A stretch of 6,805 nucleotides of DNA from Gammaproteobacteria bacterium (GTDB lineage: Bacteria > Pseudomonadota > Gammaproteobacteria > SZUA-229): assembly GCA_015484935.1 (NCBI GenBank), contig WFUQ01000128.1:1-6805 (forward strand), written 5' to 3'. Numbering within the stretch: the stretch's first letter is position 1; every line of letters begins with the position of its first letter. Position numbers and translations under genes: made by a program. This document shows, piece by piece, positions 5,309-6,805 of the stretch. The notes under the pieces were generated by a model. It ran no database searches, was not told the origin of the DNA, and worked only from the letters and a program-made list of their open reading frames with translations.

Positions 5309-6493
5309 ATGACTGCGACGACACAGAGCTGTGACATAGTCATCGCCGGTGGTGGCATAGCCGGGCTGACGTTGGCATGCCTGCTGGCGGATACCGATTT
5401 CAGCGTCGTGCTCATCGAGCGCAATGTGTTATCGGAAAAGGCCGAGCAGACCGACTTGCGTGTCTCGGCTATCGGGCGCGCTGCCATGGCAGTGTTTCAA
5501 CAATGCAAGGCATGGGATGCCATGCTGCAGGATCGCGCGACCGCATTCAGTGACATGCATGTCTGGGACAGTACCGGTGCCGGTGAGATCCATTTCGATA
5601 GCGCCGAGTTGGGGCTGGATGCATTGGGTTACATCATCGAGAACAATCGTATACAACACGCCCTGCTGGAACAGGTCGAGGCGGCGGACAACATCGAACT
5701 CCTCTGTCCGGCGAGTATCGAGTCTATCCAGTTGGCCGATTCCCGTCTGGTCACGCTCGATGATGGCAATAGTATCGAGTGCCGTCTGCTGGTCGGCGCG
5801 GACGGGGTCAATTCGAAGATACGCGATGTCGCCAATATCGATATGCACACTGTCACCTACGGGCAGAAGGCGCTGGTCTGTGCGGTCGATACTGAGTACA
5901 GCCATCGACACACCGCATGGCAGATCTTTTTGCCACAGGGACCGCTGGCATTTTTGCCCTTGCATCAGGATCAGTGTTCCATCGTCTGGTCACTACCTGC
6001 CGAGCAGGCGGAGCAGTACGTGGCGATGGACGAGAGCGAGTTTACCGAGGCCTTGCAGCAGGCCTTCGAATACAAACTGGGCGCGGTCACACTGACCACG
6101 GCGCGCGCTGCTTTTCCGTTGCAACATGGCCATGTCGATCAGTATATTCAGGACGGGCTGGCACTGGTCGGCGATGCGGCACATATCATCCATCCCCTGG
6201 CCGGGCAGGGCGCGAACCTCGGCATCCTCGATGTCAGTGAGTTGTCGCAGATCCTGCTCGACGCTCGCCATGAAAAACGTCACTGGTGGGCACAGCATAC
6301 CCTGCGAGCCTATGAGCGTCATCGCAAAGGTGAGAACCGTATCATGGAAAATGCCATGACCGGCTTCAATCAGTTATTCAGTAATGATAATGCCTGGCTG
6401 TCGATGTTGCGCAATGCGGGTCTGAATATGGTCGATCATGCGCCCTTCATCAAGCAGCAGTTCATGCAGCATGCGATGGGGGTGCGACGCTAG
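5309..6493 (+). CDS. ubiI: FAD-dependent ubiquinone ring hydroxylase, UbiI (VisC) type
   Basis: A 394-residue paralogue of UbiH. UbiI hydroxylates C5 of 2-octaprenylphenol in aerobic ubiquinone synthesis. Visible motifs are AGGGIAG (13-19), E37, the conserved arginine R51 in DLRVSAIGRA, GADGVNSKIR (163-172) and the FAD motif GDAAHIIHPLAGQGANLG (288-305). FPLQHGH precedes the last motif. The assignment to UbiI rather than UbiF rests on local likeness to E. coli UbiI, such as MEVWD/MHVWD, CSIVWSL followed by a glutamate/glutamine-rich stretch, and the C-terminal KxQ...QAMGL/QHAMGVRR, plus the visC position between ubiH and gcvT. UbiF activity or mixed specificity cannot be excluded from sequence. 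The start lies 4 bases after the ubiH stop with only a weak GGGTGTGA upstream, so translational coupling to ubiH is likely. Confidence 0.88.
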   Translation: MTATTQSCDIVIAGGGIAGLTLACLLADTDFSVVLIERNVLSEKAEQTDLRVSAIGRAAMAVFQQCKAWDAMLQDRATAFSDMHVWDSTGAGEIHFDSAELGLDALGYIIENNRIQHALLEQVEAADNIELLCPASIESIQLADSRLVTLDDGNSIECRLLVGADGVNSKIRDVANIDMHTVTYGQKALVCAVDTEYSHRHTAWQIFLPQGPLAFLPLHQDQCSIVWSLPAEQAEQYVAMDESEFTEALQQAFEYKLGAVTLTTARAAFPLQHGHVDQYIQDGLALVGDAAHIIHPLAGQGANLGILDVSELSQILLDARHEKRHWWAQHTLRAYERHRKGENRIMENAMTGFNQLFSNDNAWLSMLRNAGLNMVDHAPFIKQQFMQHAMGVRR

Positions 6494-6542
6494 TGCGTGC
6501 TGTTTTCGCTTGCGCAGAACCCGTCGATACCGATGCGATGTA

Positions 6543-6590
6543 ACACCTTGCAGATATTGCAGGAACTAGCCTGGACAATGTTGAAGGTGT
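6543..6590 (+). repeat. Interrupted 17-bp hairpin in the ubiI-gcvT gap
   Basis: Three stacked stems share one axis: ACACCTT (6543-6549) with AAGGTGT (6584-6590), ATATTG (6554-6559) with CAATGT (6576-6581, one G-U pair), and CAGG (6560-6563) with CCTG (6570-6573). They close a 6-base loop, AACTAG. Internal loops are GCAG opposite TG, and a GA bulge. No T-run follows, so it is not a standard intrinsic terminator. It may be an mRNA 3'-end stabiliser for the ubi operon or a leader element of gcvT. It does not resemble the glycine riboswitch consensus. Confidence 0.55.
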
Positions 6591-6615
6591 AGGATTGCGC
6601 CTTCGAAAAATTCAC

Positions 6616-6634
6616 CTACCTGTGATGCAGGTAG
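6616..6634 (+). repeat. 7-bp hairpin upstream of the gcvT start
   Basis: CTACCTG (6616-6622) and CAGGTAG (6628-6634) form a perfect stem with a 5-base loop, TGATG, 16 bases before the gcvT ATG. The only AGG near the start codon lies in the stem's 3' arm. There is no T-run. It could influence initiation at gcvT or be part of a longer leader fold with the hairpin at 6543-6590. Confidence 0.5.
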
Positions 6635-6650
6635 TCAGCGGTTGAGAGAT

Positions 6651-6805
6651 ATGGGAAATAAAACAGTACTTTTTGACAAACACGTCGAATACGGCGGCAA
6701 GATCGTCGATTTCGCTGGCTGGGAGATGCCGATCAACTACGGTTCGCAGATGGACGAGCACCATCAGGTGCGCAAAGATGCCGGCATGTTCGATGTCTCC
6801 CACAT
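6651..6805 (+). CDS. gcvT: Aminomethyltransferase (glycine cleavage system T protein), N-terminal part
   Basis: Only the first 51 codons are in the window; the gene runs off the right edge. The T protein moves the aminomethyl group from lipoylated H protein to tetrahydrofolate, giving 5,10-methylene-THF and ammonia. The visible sequence [20 protein letters not shown] followed by [13 protein letters not shown] is nearly the same as the E. coli GcvT N-terminus ([34 protein letters not shown]). The ATG at 6651 gives a start at the family's usual place, and a GAGAG at 6644-6648 is rather close (2 bases) to act as a normal Shine-Dalgarno sequence. The position after ubiI is the E. coli order (ubiI-gcvT-gcvH-gcvP). 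The rest of the system is presumably just outside. The folate product feeds the same pool as fau. Confidence 0.95.
   Translation, partial: MGNKTVLFDKHVEYGGKIVDFAGWEMPINYGSQMDEHHQVRKDAGMFDVSH

Noticed and set aside
5424..6095. A 223-residue plus-strand frame inside ubiI.
   Set aside because: It is a +1-frame shadow of ubiI, rich in R, S and W, with no start signal.
6600..6634. An intrinsic terminator for the ubi operon at the 7-bp hairpin.
   Set aside because: No T-run follows the stem; the next bases are TCAGCGG.
6494..6650. A glycine riboswitch before gcvT.
   Set aside because: The conserved aptamer core segments are not visible by eye; only unrelated hairpins are present.

Overview
The window is ordinary chromosomal core of a gammaproteobacterium. 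The order is ilvA (3' end) > < fau < ssrS (6S RNA) < zapA < small coiled-coil gene, then, divergently, ygfB > pepP > ubiH > ubiI > gcvT (5' end). The stretch from fau through ubiI to gcvT matches the neighbourhood known from Escherichia coli, and the part from fau to ubiI also matches Pseudomonas. Moderate GC and a separate small coiled-coil gene before zapA suggest a non-enteric gammaproteobacterium. The genus cannot be named from this sequence.

Left part (1-2054): the last 171 codons of biosynthetic threonine deaminase run rightward and meet fau (5-formyltetrahydrofolate cyclo-ligase) head-on across only 8 bases. fau, the 6S RNA gene, zapA and a 70-residue coiled-coil protein all read leftward. 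The 395 bases between zapA and fau contain 6S RNA (about 1156-1351), a strong inverted repeat (1406-1437) and a consensus -10 box just before fau. Two genes here, fau and the coiled-coil gene, have no Shine-Dalgarno sequence. Their best promoters place transcription start at or next to the start codon, so leaderless mRNAs are predicted.

Right part (2138-6805): ygfB (UPF0149), pepP (Xaa-Pro aminopeptidase P), ubiH and ubiI (two paralogous FAD hydroxylases of ubiquinone synthesis) are closely spaced and probably form one operon. A 157-base gap follows, holding a 17-bp interrupted hairpin and a second 7-bp hairpin. Then gcvT (glycine cleavage T protein) begins and runs off the edge. I could not recognise a glycine riboswitch in that gap.

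Together the genes cover division-ring assembly (ZapA and its small coiled-coil neighbour), growth-phase control of RNA polymerase (6S RNA), folate one-carbon metabolism (fau, gcvT), respiration (ubiH, ubiI), peptide turnover (pepP) and isoleucine synthesis (ilvA). No mobile element, CRISPR array, tRNA or novel multi-gene system was found. The points most worth checking are the predicted leaderless starts, the structured leader of gcvT and the altered product-RNA template in 6S RNA.
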